DNA of 9,815 nt from Streptomycetales bacterium (GCA_025361995.1 JANYIP010000329.1:1-9815); one strand, 5' to 3'; shown: positions 1-7,750, numbered from the stretch's first letter. Program-made: numbers and translations. Notes: generated by a model from the letters alone, not told the origin.

Positions 1-2870
1 AGGACGACGAGCCGGCCCCCGGCCATCACCTCGACGGCGAACTTCTGCTCCGTCCCGACGAGCGTGCGACCGCGGTCCTGGGTGTGCCAGCGGAGGAACC
101 GAGCCAGCGCCGTGTGCGCGTGCGCCTTCTCCTGGGTGGACCGCCAGGGCGCTTCGAAGGCCAGCTGGTTCCATACCGAGTCGACGAGAGCGTCCAGCTC
201 GTCGAGCCCGGGCGGGGAGTCCGAGCGCGCCACCTCGTGCGCCAGCGCGTGCACGATCGACCCGAACCCGAGCGCGGTGCTGCGCGCGCTGTCGGCGTGC
301 ACCTCGTGGCCGAGGAACCAGCGCAGCGGGCAGTCGTTCAGCCCGGCCAGCGACGAGCCGGACAGCGCGATCGGGGCGGCCTGCGGGTACAGCTCGTGCC
401 CGGGCTCGCTGACCTGTGCGACTCCCCACCAGCGGTCGGGGTGTGCGACCGCGACGAGCGGCACGCCCTCACGGGACCCGCCCGTGTCATCGCGGCCACC
501 CACGGTGGCCCGCGCCAGCGTGGCCAACCGGCCGGCGGCCGCCCGGCGGAGCGGCTCAGGGCGCTCGGCGTCGGAGGCGATCGAGCGCAGCTCGGCTACC
601 AGGGCCTGCAACGTCATCGCTCGGCGCGGACGCTCCCCGACCACGACGGGGGCCACGCCGAGCTCCGCCATGAACCGCGACGGCCGTACGCCGTCGTCCT
701 CGGGCGAGTCGACGGCGGTGACGACCAGCCGACGGCTAGCCCGGGTGACGGCGACGTAGAAGAGCCGGCGCTCCTCTGCAAGCCGGGCCGACAGCGGGAG
801 CGGCTCGGTGACCCCGTCCGGCCCGAGCCGGTCAGCCTGCAGCAGCGACCCGCGGTGCCGAAGGTCGGGCCACACGTCCTCCTGGACGTCGACGACGACC
901 ACCACGGACCACTCGAGTCCCTTGCTGCGGTGCGCCGTCAGCACGCGTACGCCGTCCCCCCGCGGCCCCTGCTCGGCGAGAGTGTCGGCGGGAATCTGCT
1001 GGGCCTCGAGCTCGTCGAGGAACACCCCCACGCCCCGGCGCTCGGCCCGCTCGGCATCACGAGCCGCGAGGTCGAACAGGGCCACCACCACGTCGAGGTC
1101 GCGGTCTGCTGCGCGGCCAGCGGGTCCGCCGGCCGCCGAGCGCTGCTCGAGAGTGTGCGGCCACGGCGTTGCGTCCCACAGAGACCAGAGGACGTCGTAC
1201 GCGCTGGCGCCCCCGGTCGCACGCTCGCGGGCCCGCGCAAGCATCCGGCCGAGCCGGACGGCCGGCCCGACCACCGGGTCGTCCACACCGCCGAAGGCGA
1301 CCAGGGTCGCGGGCTCCGCGACCGCCTCGCGGATCAGCTCCTCCGAGGGCCGTGGGAGCGTGCCGAGCGGGTGGTCCGGCGTCATCGACGCCGCACGCTC
1401 CTGCTCGCGCAGCAGCCGCCCGAGCCGGCGCAGCCGGCTGACGTCGGCGCCGCCGAGCGGGGAAACCAGCAACGTCCGCGCGACGTCAGCCGTGAGCGTC
1501 TCGGGGTCGGCCACCGCGCGCAGCGCGAGCAGCAACGGCGCGGCCGCCGCCTCGCGCGACAACGGGATCTCGTCGCCCGCCACCTCCACCGGCACCCCGG
1601 CGGCGCCTAGCACCCGACGCACCGCAGGCACCGACCGCGCGCCCGACCGGACCAGGACCGCCATCGCCGACCAGGGGGTCCCGTCGTCCAGGTGCTCGCG
1701 ACGCAACAGGTCCGCGACGGCCTCGAGCTGCCCGCCGAGAGACGGGAAGGTCAGCGCCTCGACGAGGCCCGGTTCGCGTCCTTCCACCACGGACAGGTGA
1801 CGGTGCTCGCGCAGGTGGCTGGACAGGCCGGCACCAGACAGCGGCATCCGGCGCGCCACCTCGCGCGATGCCGCGAGCAACGCCGACCCCGCGCGCCTGG
1901 ACACCTGCAGCGTCCGCACCTCGGCACGCGCGCCGTCCACCCTGGTGAAGCGGTCGCGGAACTCGAGCAGCCCGCGCACCTCGGCTCCCCGGAAGGCATA
2001 AATCGACTGGTCGGGGTCTCCCACGACGACCAAGTCACGGCCGTCGCCGGCCACGGCCTGCAGCAACCGCTCCTGCGCCGGGTCGGTGTCCTGGTACTCG
2101 TCGACGACGACCAGGTCGTACCGCCCGCGCAACGACGCACGTCCGTCGGCGGACTCGGCGTACATCACGGCGCGGTGGACGAGCTCGGAGTAGTCGAGCA
2201 GACCCTGGGCATCGAGGTTGTCGAGGTACTCCCCCAAGAAGTCCGAAGCCGCCACCCAGTCCTCGCGCACCGGTCCGGCCAGCCGGCGCAGGTCGCCGGG
2301 CTCGAGACCGAGCCCGCGCGCCCGCGACAGCAACGAGCGAAGCTCGTCGGCGAACCCCCGGGTACGCAGGGCGACCGCGAGGTCAGCCGGCCAGGCCACG
2401 CTGCCCTCGGCGACGTCGCCGGCCAGCAGGTCTCGGACGACCACGTCCTGCTCTGGGCCAGAGAGCAGGCGCAACGGTCGCCCGATATCTTCGGGGGACC
2501 GCGTCTCGCCGGCGAGCGCGTAGGCGAAAGCGTGGAACGTCCAGGCACTCTGGGCCATCACCGTCTGCCCCAGCCGGGCCGAGATCCGGTCCCGGAGCTC
2601 GGCGGCGGCCTTGCGGCTGAACGTCAGCGTCAGCACCCGGTCAGGGTCGGCCCCCCCGGCGACCCGGGCGGCGATCGCCTCGACCAGCGTCGTGGTCTTG
2701 CCGGTCCCCGGTCCGGCGAGCACGAGCAGCGGTCCGTGCCCGGGCAGGCGGACGAGGTCGACCACGGTTTGCTGCGAGCCGTCCAGGACTGGCGCGGCAT
2801 CGACGCGGCGCGACGGACGGACCAGCCGGTACGCCGGCCGTCCCCCTGCGGTCCTGGTGGGCGGAGTCAT
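1..2870 (-). CDS. adnA: AdnA-like UvrD-family helicase-nuclease subunit (3' end cut by window edge)
   Basis: Superfamily-1 DNA motor of the UvrD/Rep/RecB group. The frame stays open from the ATG at 2870 to the left edge (956 codons visible). Motifs appear in order: Walker A GPGTGKTT (residues 53-60), motif Ia LTFSRKAA, motif II VVVDEYQDTD (254-263), motif III GDPDQSIYAFRGAE (284-297), motif V LTAHRSKGLEW (645-655) and motif VI RRLFYVAVTRA (701-711). After about residue 918 a RecB-type nuclease domain begins (RFLRWH, then GTEQKFAVEV at 939-948), but the catalytic Asp/Lys motifs would lie just past the edge. In mycobacteria AdnA (about 1,050 aa) pairs with AdnB to resect double-strand DNA ends, and a gene for it lies near ATL and moeZ genes, as here. 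The ATG start overlaps the stop of the upstream ATL gene (ATGA), suggesting translational coupling. AdnA rather than AdnB is inferred from gene order and N-terminal fit; another UvrD/RecB fusion is possible. Confidence 0.8.
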   Translation of the reverse strand, partial: MTPPTRTAGGRPAYRLVRPSRRVDAAPVLDGSQQTVVDLVRLPGHGPLLVLAGPGTGKTTTLVEAIAARVAGGADPDRVLTLTFSRKAAAELRDRISARLGQTVMAQSAWTFHAFAYALAGETRSPEDIGRPLRLLSGPEQDVVVRDLLAGDVAEGSVAWPADLAVALRTRGFADELRSLLSRARGLGLEPGDLRRLAGPVREDWVAASDFLGEYLDNLDAQGLLDYSELVHRAVMYAESADGRASLRGRYDLVVVDEYQDTDPAQERLLQAVAGDGRDLVVVGDPDQSIYAFRGAEVRGLLEFRDRFTRVDGARAEVRTLQVSRRAGSALLAASREVARRMPLSGAGLSSHLREHRHLSVVEGREPGLVEALTFPSLGGQLEAVADLLRREHLDDGTPWSAMAVLVRSGARSVPAVRRVLGAAGVPVEVAGDEIPLSREAAAAPLLLALRAVADPETLTADVARTLLVSPLGGADVSRLRRLGRLLREQERAASMTPDHPLGTLPRPSEELIREAVAEPATLVAFGGVDDPVVGPAVRLGRMLARARERATGGASAYDVLWSLWDATPWPHTLEQRSAAGGPAGRAADRDLDVVVALFDLAARDAERAERRGVGVFLDELEAQQIPADTLAEQGPRGDGVRVLTAHRSKGLEWSVVVVVDVQEDVWPDLRHRGSLLQADRLGPDGVTEPLPLSARLAEERRLFYVAVTRASRRLVVTAVDSPEDDGVRPSRFMAELGVAPVVVGERPRRAMTLQALVAELRSIASDAERPEPLRRAAAGRLATLARATVGGRDDTGGSREGVPLVAVAHPDRWWGVAQVSEPGHELYPQAAPIALSGSSLAGLNDCPLRWFLGHEVHADSARSTALGFGSIVHALAHEVARSDSPPGLDELDALVDSVWNQLAFEAPWRSTQEKAHAHTALARFLRWHTQDRGRTLVGTEQKFAVEVMAGGRLVV

Positions 2871-3229
2871 CCGTCCATCTCAGCAGGTCGCACCGACAGC
2901 ACCGACGGCACCGACAGGTCCGACAGGTCCACCCACCGCGCCCTTCGCATATCGACCCGGGACCCGCCCGAGACCAGCGGCGTCCCCTCGCTGCGCAGGT
3001 GCTCCAGCGCCGCACGCTCGTGACCCAGCGCGGGCTGGCCGCTCGCCCGAACCACCCGCCACCACGGCACCGCGCCGCCCCACAGCGCCATCACCCGGCC
3101 CACCTGACGCGGCCCGCCGTCGGCCAGCAGCTCGGCGATGTCCCCGTACGCCAGTACGCGGCCAGCCGGGATCCGCTCGACCAGGTCGAGCACCCGCTCG
3201 GCGTACGGCGACGGCAGCGTGGGGTCCAC
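2867..3229 (-). CDS. Alkyltransferase-like (ATL) protein, MGMT family, no acceptor cysteine
   Basis: 120-residue protein of the O6-alkylguanine-DNA alkyltransferase DNA-binding fold. Family features are IPAGRVLAYGDIA (residues 20-32, with the base-flipping Tyr at about 28), the recognition-helix stretch RQVGRVM (41-47), and PWWRVVRASG (55-64) where active alkyltransferases have PCHRV. With Trp in place of the acceptor Cys it cannot remove alkyl groups itself. Known ATL proteins bind O6-alkylguanine and hand it to nucleotide excision repair. The start is GTG at 3229: an in-frame TGA lies four codons upstream and the next Met (47) is too late. No Shine-Dalgarno is visible at the right distance; see the leaderless promoter entry. 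The last 20 residues (about 101-120) are a low-complexity tail encoded by a 9-bp tandem repeat and look added to the normal family length. The stop overlaps the adnA start, so the two genes form an operon for DNA damage handling. Confidence 0.88.
   Translation of the reverse strand: MDPTLPSPYAERVLDLVERIPAGRVLAYGDIAELLADGGPRQVGRVMALWGGAVPWWRVVRASGQPALGHERAALEHLRSEGTPLVSGGSRVDMRRARWVDLSDLSVPSVLSVRPAEMDG
2891..2935. repeat. 9-bp tandem repeat, unit CACCGACAG, about 4-5 degenerate copies
   Basis: On the plus strand the units are CACCGACAG, CACCGACGG, CACCGACAG, GTCCGACAG and a weaker GTCCACCCA. The array lies in the 3' end of the ATL gene. Read on the minus strand it encodes the repetitive tail LSDLSVPSVLSV (residues 102-113). 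The same unit recurs near 9151 in another gene, on the opposite coding strand. Confidence 0.85.
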
Positions 3230-3235
3230 CCGCGG

Positions 3236-3241
3236 ATCTTG
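3236..3241 (-). promoter_or_regulatory. Possible -10 hexamer for leaderless ATL transcript
   Basis: On the minus strand CAAGAT lies exactly 6 nt before the GTG start. A and T sit at the two best conserved positions of the actinobacterial -10 (TANNNT). No Shine-Dalgarno is seen near this start, so transcription may begin at or next to the GTG. The match is only partial and no clear -35 is visible. Confidence 0.35.
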
Positions 3242-3289
3242 TCAGCCTCTTGCCCACCTGAGGGACCACTGGATGGGAGACTCGCCTGC

Positions 3290-5746
3290 GTGAGTCACGA
3301 GGCGACCGAGACGACCACCGCCCGCGGCGTGGTGGTTGTCGAGCCTCCGCTGCCGCGCCGGGCGCGGCGTCCGGCCGACCTGGCCCGGCTGATCGTCAGC
3401 CTGCTCCTGCTCGCGCTCCCGCTCGTCCTCGGCAACGTCGCCGCCGCGACCTCGACCGGGCTCGAGCAGGACATCTTCCGGTCCACCAGCGGGCTGCCCA
3501 AGGTCGCGCTGCTCATCGTCACCTACGCCGCGGGCTTCGCCGTGCTGGCTCTGCCCGTCGCGCTCGCCGTCGACCTGCTCGTGCGTCGCAGGCCGTGGCA
3601 GCTGCTCGACGCCGTCGTCGCCGCCACGCTGGCCGCCACCATCGCGTACCTGTTCCGCTACTGGGTCGAGCACGTCCGTCCCGGCCGGCTGCTCGAGGCG
3701 CTGACCAAGGAGCTCGAGACCGGGGTACGGTCCAGCCCTGCGCAAGGGCTTCTTGCCGGGGTCGTCGCCTTCCTGTGCCTGTCCCAGATCAGCGGGCGCC
3801 GGGTCTGGCAGCTCGCTGCGTTCGTGTCCGTCGGGCTGGTCGCGGTCGTCGGTGTGCTGTCCGGCCGGGTGACAGCGCTGTCCCAGACTGTCTCGCTGCT
3901 CCTGGGATGGTCGGTCGGCCTCGCCGTCCGCTACGCGATCGGCGCCGCGAGCACCCGGCCGCGTGGCAGCGAGGTCGCTGAGGCACTGTCGGCCGCGGGA
4001 CAGCCTGTCGTCCGGCTCGAGCGGATGTACGAGAACACCGTCGAGCCGCGGCGCTACCTCGGCAAGCAGCGCGACGGCAAGCGGCTGCGGGTCGCCGTGC
4101 TGGACCGTGACACGTACGGATCGGCCCTGGCCTACCGCTTCTGGCGTCGCGTCCGGCTCCGCGGCCCCGCCACCCGCCGGTCTTTCCTCACCGTGCGCAG
4201 CGCGATCGACCACATGGCCCTGATGGCCCTGATGGTCCGCGACGCCGGCGTCACCACGCCTGAGCTCCTCGCCGTCTCCGAGGTCGGGCCGTACGCCGCG
4301 CTGGTCGCCTTCCGCGATCTCGCCGGGACCAGCCTGGCGTCGTACGAGGAGACGTTACGCGACGTCGACGAACCCGACCCGGAGCCGCTCAGCGACGAGA
4401 CCCTGCAGCAGATCTGGCAATCGCTGAAGCTGTTGCAGGAGCGCAAGATCGTGCACCGCGGCCTCACCGGCGAGCACGTCCTGCTCACCAGCAGCAGCGG
4501 CGGCGGGACCGAGGACACCGACGGGATCGCGCTGCTCGAGGTCAACTCCGGGGAGATCGCCGCCTCGGACCTCGCGCTGCGCCTGGACACCGTCCAGCTG
4601 CTCACGACCGTCGCCATCGTCGTCGGGCCCGAGCGTGCCGTCCGGACCGCCGTCGACGTGCTCGGCGCCGATCCGGTCATCGACGCGCTGCCCCTGCTGC
4701 AGAGCATCGCCCTGTCGCGGTCGACCCGGGCCCTGCTCAAGGACCACAAGGGCCTGCTGCACGACCTGCGGACCCAGATCATCGACGTCACTCCCGCGGA
4801 CCCCGAGGTCGAGGAGATCAAGCTCGAGCGGCTGACCGTACGTGGGGTCGTCGCGGTCCTGGGCGGGGCGGTCGCCGTGTACTTCATCGCCACCCAATTC
4901 ACCAAGGTCGACTTCACGAAGCTGTCCAGCGTCGACTGGCGGTGGGCGTCGCTGGCCTTCGTGTTCGCGTTCCTGACGTACCTCGGCGCGGGCATGACCT
5001 GCGTCGGCTTCGTCGTGAGCAAAGTCAGCCTCTTCCGCGCGACCCTGACCCAGTACGCGGTGGGTTTCGCCGGCCTGCTCGCGCCGACCGCGGTCGGTAC
5101 CGTCGCACTGAATGTCCGCTTCCTCGAGAGGTCCGGCGTCGACCCGGCGGTCGCGGTGAGCAGCGTCGGACTGGTGCAGCTCATCATGTTCATCGGCCAC
5201 GTCGTCCTGATCGTCCTCTTCGGCGTCCTTGCCGGGACCGGCGCGGAGAGCTCGTTCGCGCCGCCGCAGGGCGCCGTGATCGCCGTCCTCGTCGTCGTCC
5301 TCGTCGCCATCATCGCCTTGTCGCTCCCACCAGGACGCCGGCTGGTGCAGGCCCGGGTACGGCCGCTCCTCAGCCGGGTCATCCCCCGCCTCGTGGCCGT
5401 CTTCCAGGTCCCCTCGAAGCTGGCCACAGGTCTCGGCGGGGCGCTCCTGCTCAACCTCGCCTACATCGGAGCGCTCTTCGCCTCGGTGCGGGCCTTCCAG
5501 GGGTCGCTGAGCTTCGCGGCGGTGGCCGTCGTCTACCTGGCCGGGTCGGTGGTCGGGGCCGTCGTGCCCACCCCGGGTGGGATCGGGGCGATCGAGGCCG
5601 CGATGGCGGCGGGGCTCACCGCTACCGGACTGCCCGGGTCGATCGCTGTCTCGGCGGTGCTGCTCTATCGCATCGCGACGTTCTGGGTACCCATCCCGGT
5701 GGGGTGGCTGTCGCTGACGTACCTGCAGCGCAAGGGTGCGCTCTAG
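3290..5746 (+). CDS. Multidomain membrane protein: N-terminal TM block, kinase-like domain, YbhN/MprF-type flippase domain
   Basis: 818-residue integral membrane protein in three parts. Residues 33-218 hold about six hydrophobic segments (33-52, 71-97, 105-123, 151-167, 174-191, 198-218). Residues about 265-500 are soluble and resemble a protein-kinase-like fold, with HRGLTGEHVLL (389-399) where a kinase has HxDLxxxN and LLEVNSG (415-421) where the metal-binding DFG would lie. Residues 517-812 form an eight-or-so-helix domain of the YbhN/AglD/MprF flippase group, marked by PTPGGIGAIEAAMAAGL (760-776) and a YR..TFW.P..VG ending (793-805). That domain in MprF moves lysyl-phosphatidylglycerol between leaflets; no lysyltransferase domain is present here, so the substrate is unknown. 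The GTG start at 3290 has GGGAG 10 nt upstream. Longer upstream reading would run antisense through the ATL gene. It is divergent from ATL and convergent with moeZ. The flippase-type fold is secure; the kinase-like call is moderate. Confidence 0.82.
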   Translation: MSHEATETTTARGVVVVEPPLPRRARRPADLARLIVSLLLLALPLVLGNVAAATSTGLEQDIFRSTSGLPKVALLIVTYAAGFAVLALPVALAVDLLVRRRPWQLLDAVVAATLAATIAYLFRYWVEHVRPGRLLEALTKELETGVRSSPAQGLLAGVVAFLCLSQISGRRVWQLAAFVSVGLVAVVGVLSGRVTALSQTVSLLLGWSVGLAVRYAIGAASTRPRGSEVAEALSAAGQPVVRLERMYENTVEPRRYLGKQRDGKRLRVAVLDRDTYGSALAYRFWRRVRLRGPATRRSFLTVRSAIDHMALMALMVRDAGVTTPELLAVSEVGPYAALVAFRDLAGTSLASYEETLRDVDEPDPEPLSDETLQQIWQSLKLLQERKIVHRGLTGEHVLLTSSSGGGTEDTDGIALLEVNSGEIAASDLALRLDTVQLLTTVAIVVGPERAVRTAVDVLGADPVIDALPLLQSIALSRSTRALLKDHKGLLHDLRTQIIDVTPADPEVEEIKLERLTVRGVVAVLGGAVAVYFIATQFTKVDFTKLSSVDWRWASLAFVFAFLTYLGAGMTCVGFVVSKVSLFRATLTQYAVGFAGLLAPTAVGTVALNVRFLERSGVDPAVAVSSVGLVQLIMFIGHVVLIVLFGVLAGTGAESSFAPPQGAVIAVLVVVLVAIIALSLPPGRRLVQARVRPLLSRVIPRLVAVFQVPSKLATGLGGALLLNLAYIGALFASVRAFQGSLSFAAVAVVYLAGSVVGAVVPTPGGIGAIEAAMAAGLTATGLPGSIAVSAVLLYRIATFWVPIPVGWLSLTYLQRKGAL
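4214..4240 (+). repeat. 9-bp direct duplication ATGGCCCTG inside the membrane-protein gene
   Basis: Two exact adjacent copies of ATGGCCCTG (4214-4222, 4223-4231) are followed by the related ATGGTCCGC. They encode MALMALMVR (residues 309-317) in the kinase-like domain, near where a kinase fold would have its C helix. The duplication is in frame. Confidence 0.7.
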
Positions 5747-5779
5747 ACACCGCCCAGCCCCGTGCGTTGATCATGAGCC

Positions 5780-6976
5780 TCAGTACGAGGGCAGGTCGGG
5801 CTCGATCTGGTTGACCCACGCGAGTACGCCGCCACCCACGTGCACGGAGTTCGCGAAGCCGGCGCCCTTGAGCACCGCGAGGACCTCGGCCGAACGTACG
5901 CCGGTCTTGCAGTTGACCACGATCTGGCGGTCCTGCGGCATCTTCTCCAGGGCGCTCCCGTTGAGGAACTCACCCTTGGGGATCAGCACGGCCCCCGGGA
6001 TCTGCACGATCTCGAACTCGCCCGGCTCGCGGACGTCGACCAGCAGGAAGTCCTGACCGGCGTCCTTCATCGCCTTCAGATCGAGCACCGAGATCGTCGA
6101 GTCGCGGGCTGCCTCGGCGGCCTCGTCCGAGATCGTCCCGCAGAACGCCTCGTAGTCGATGAGCTCGGTCACCGTCGGGTTCTTGCCGCAGATCGCGCAC
6201 TCCGGGTCCTTGCGCACCTTGACCTGCCGGTACGTCATCTCCAGGGCGTCGTAGATCATCAGCCGGCCGACCAGCGGGTCGCCGATGCCCATGAGCAGCT
6301 TGATGGCCTCGTTGACCTGGATCGAGCCGACCGACGCGCACAGCACGCCGAGCACGCCACCCTCGGCGCACGACGGGACCATCCCGGGCGGCGGGGGCTC
6401 GGGGTAGAGACAGCGGTAGCAGGGCCCGTACTCGGACCAGAACACCGACGCCTGGCCGTCGAAACGGTAGATCGAGCCCCACACGTACGGCTTGTTGAGC
6501 AGCACGCACGCGTCGTTGACGAGGTACCGGGTGGCGAAGTTGTCGGTGCCGTCGACGATCAGGTCGTACTGGCTGAAGATCTCCATCACGTTCGTCGAGT
6601 CAAGCCGCAGCTCGTGCAGGACCACGTTCGTGTATGGGTTGATCTCGCGCACCGAGTCCCGCGCGCTCTCGGCCTTGGACCGGCCGATGTCGCTCTGCCC
6701 GTGGATGATCTGGCGCTGCAGGTTGGACTCGTCGACGGTGTCGAACTCGACGATGCCGAGCGTCCCGACACCGGCCGCGGCGAGGTACATCAGCGCGGGC
6801 GAGCCGAGGCCACCGGCGCCGACGCAGAGCACCCGGGCGTTCTTGAGCCGCTTCTGCCCGGCCATCCCGACGTCGGGGATGATCAGGTGGCGGCTGTAGC
6901 GACGGACCTCGTCGACGGTCAGCCCGTCGGCGGGGTCCACCAGCGGCGGCAACTTCACGGACGCAACGGCAGACAC
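5780..6976 (-). CDS. moeZ: MoeZ: E1-like adenylyltransferase/sulfurtransferase with C-terminal rhodanese domain
   Basis: 398 residues, the usual length for actinobacterial MoeZ (MoeB1). It adenylates the C-terminal Gly of ubiquitin-like sulfur carriers (MoaD, ThiS or CysO type) and passes sulfur to them, feeding molybdopterin, thiamine or cysteine synthesis in the cytosol. The N-terminal ThiF/MoeB domain shows RRYSRH (25-30), the nucleotide loop GAGGLGSP (53-60), Asp79, RQ (88-89), DGTDN (142-146), PSCAEGGVLG (201-210) and zinc cysteines in CYRC (186, 189) and CAIC (260, 263). The rhodanese domain (about 295-395) has LLVDVREPGEF and the active-site loop NCKTGVRS with Cys356. The GTG start at 6976 is set by a strong GAGGAG 6 nt upstream. 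All key residues are present, so both activities should be intact. The gene stands alone, ending 33 bp from the convergent membrane-protein gene and divergent from the amidotransferase gene. In mycobacteria moeZ also lies close to the ATL and adnAB genes. Confidence 0.95.
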   Translation of the reverse strand: MSAVASVKLPPLVDPADGLTVDEVRRYSRHLIIPDVGMAGQKRLKNARVLCVGAGGLGSPALMYLAAAGVGTLGIVEFDTVDESNLQRQIIHGQSDIGRSKAESARDSVREINPYTNVVLHELRLDSTNVMEIFSQYDLIVDGTDNFATRYLVNDACVLLNKPYVWGSIYRFDGQASVFWSEYGPCYRCLYPEPPPPGMVPSCAEGGVLGVLCASVGSIQVNEAIKLLMGIGDPLVGRLMIYDALEMTYRQVKVRKDPECAICGKNPTVTELIDYEAFCGTISDEAAEAARDSTISVLDLKAMKDAGQDFLLVDVREPGEFEIVQIPGAVLIPKGEFLNGSALEKMPQDRQIVVNCKTGVRSAEVLAVLKGAGFANSVHVGGGVLAWVNQIEPDLPSY

Positions 6977-6982
6977 GTAACG

Positions 6983-6988
6983 CTCCTC
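6983..6988 (-). promoter_or_regulatory. Strong Shine-Dalgarno of moeZ
   Basis: GAGGAG on the minus strand, 6 nt before the GTG at 6976. It fixes the moeZ start and contrasts with several neighbours that lack a ribosome binding site. Confidence 0.8.
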
Positions 6989-7051
6989 GGGTTTGTCGGC
7001 TCAGCAGCAGCAACGTTGCCACGTCGGGGACGATTCCCCACCACCGGGCGG

Positions 7052-7057
7052 CAGACT
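7052..7057 (+). promoter_or_regulatory. Possible -10 hexamer for leaderless amidotransferase transcript
   Basis: CAGACT lies 6 nt before the ATG at 7064 and matches the A and T of the TANNNT -10. The AGGG between it and the ATG is too close to act as a normal Shine-Dalgarno. It is a weak match. Confidence 0.3.
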
Positions 7058-7063
7058 AGGGCG

Positions 7064-7750
7064 ATGCGCCCACTCATCGGCATCACGTCGTACGTCGAGC
7101 AGGCTCGCTGGGGAGTCTGGGACGCCAAGGCCGCGCTCGTCCCCTACGCGTACGTGCAGCAGGTCAGCGACGCGGGCGGTCGGGCCGTGGTGATCCCGCC
7201 GTCCTCCGAGCCCGCGGAGATCCTCCGGGTCCTGGACGGGCTGCTCTTCGCCGGTGGGGCCGACATCGACCCGGTCCGCTACGGCCAGCCGGCGCACCCC
7301 GAGACCGCGGGCCTGCGGCCGGACCGCGACGAGGGCGAGCTCGAACTGCTCGAGGCCGCCCTCGGGCAGGACATGCCGGTGCTCGGGATCTGCCGCGGGA
7401 TGCAGCTGATGTCCATCGCGGCCGGCGGCCACCTGCACCAGCACCTGCCCGAGCTCGTCGGGCACGAGAACCACCGGCCGGAGCCGGGCGTCTACGGCGA
7501 CCACTCGGTCCGGGTGGACCCCGCCTCGCAGCTGGGCTCCATCCTCGGCGAGCGGGTGCACGTCCGCTCGTACCACCACCAGGGCGTGACCGACGCGGGC
7601 AAGCTCGCCGTGGTCGGGTGGGCCGACGACGACACCGTGGAGGCGGTCGAGGACCCGAGCCGGGCCTTCGCGATCGGGGTGCTCTGGCACCCCGAGGTGG
7701 GCGACGACCCGCGCCTCTTCGACGCCCTCGTCGCCGCTGCCAGACAGTAA
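7064..7750 (+). CDS. Class-I glutamine-amidotransferase-like hydrolase (peptidase C26, PuuD-like)
   Basis: 228-residue cytosolic hydrolase of the gamma-glutamyl-gamma-aminobutyrate hydrolase group. These enzymes cleave gamma-glutamyl amides using a Cys-His-Glu triad. Visible family marks are PLIGITSY (3-10), GLLFAGGADIDP (59-70), the nucleophile elbow VLGICRGMQ with Cys110, YHHQGV (170-175) and WHPE with His209 and Glu211. The triad is complete. The start ATG at 7064 gives the expected N-terminus; a much longer open frame upstream is only the antisense of moeZ. No polyamine or glutamine-synthetase-like genes are adjacent, so the natural substrate is unknown and PuuD itself is not assured. The NRDE gene follows after 31 bp on the same strand and is probably co-transcribed. 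Confidence 0.9.
   Translation: MRPLIGITSYVEQARWGVWDAKAALVPYAYVQQVSDAGGRAVVIPPSSEPAEILRVLDGLLFAGGADIDPVRYGQPAHPETAGLRPDRDEGELELLEAALGQDMPVLGICRGMQLMSIAAGGHLHQHLPELVGHENHRPEPGVYGDHSVRVDPASQLGSILGERVHVRSYHHQGVTDAGKLAVVGWADDDTVEAVEDPSRAFAIGVLWHPEVGDDPRLFDALVAAARQ

Larger units (their letters stand above)
6977..7063. promoter_or_regulatory. Divergent intergenic region moeZ / amidotransferase with two palindromes
   Basis: 87 bp shared upstream region for two divergent genes. It contains the perfect 10-bp palindrome GCAACGTTGC (7010-7019) and a 5-bp inverted repeat GGGGA-CGAT-TCCCC (7026-7039). Either could be an operator for one or both genes. No clear -35/-10 pair is seen for moeZ. The binding role is inference only. 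Confidence 0.35.

Noticed and set aside
84..1610. Plus-strand open frame of 508 codons
   Set aside because: It is antisense to the helicase, whose motifs V and VI and nuclease start are clearly read on the minus strand. The translation is Arg/Pro/Ala-rich with no family resemblance.
1692..3023. Plus-strand open frame of 443 codons
   Set aside because: It is a GC-rich shadow opposite the helicase Walker A and motif II/III region and the ATL gene.
2999..3289. N-terminal extension of the membrane protein
   Set aside because: The frame is open upstream of the GTG at 3290, but this part is antisense to the ATL coding region and reads as low-complexity Arg/His/Pro. GGGAG is placed for the GTG at 3290.
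5747..5779. Terminator between the convergent membrane-protein and moeZ genes
   Set aside because: Only a 6-bp TGATCA palindrome and weak short inverted matches are present, with no GC-rich stem or T-run, so I do not call a terminator.
5840..7063. Upstream extension of the amidotransferase frame (about 408 codons)
   Set aside because: It is antisense to moeZ, which has a complete set of E1 and rhodanese motifs on the minus strand. The family N-terminus starts at 7064.
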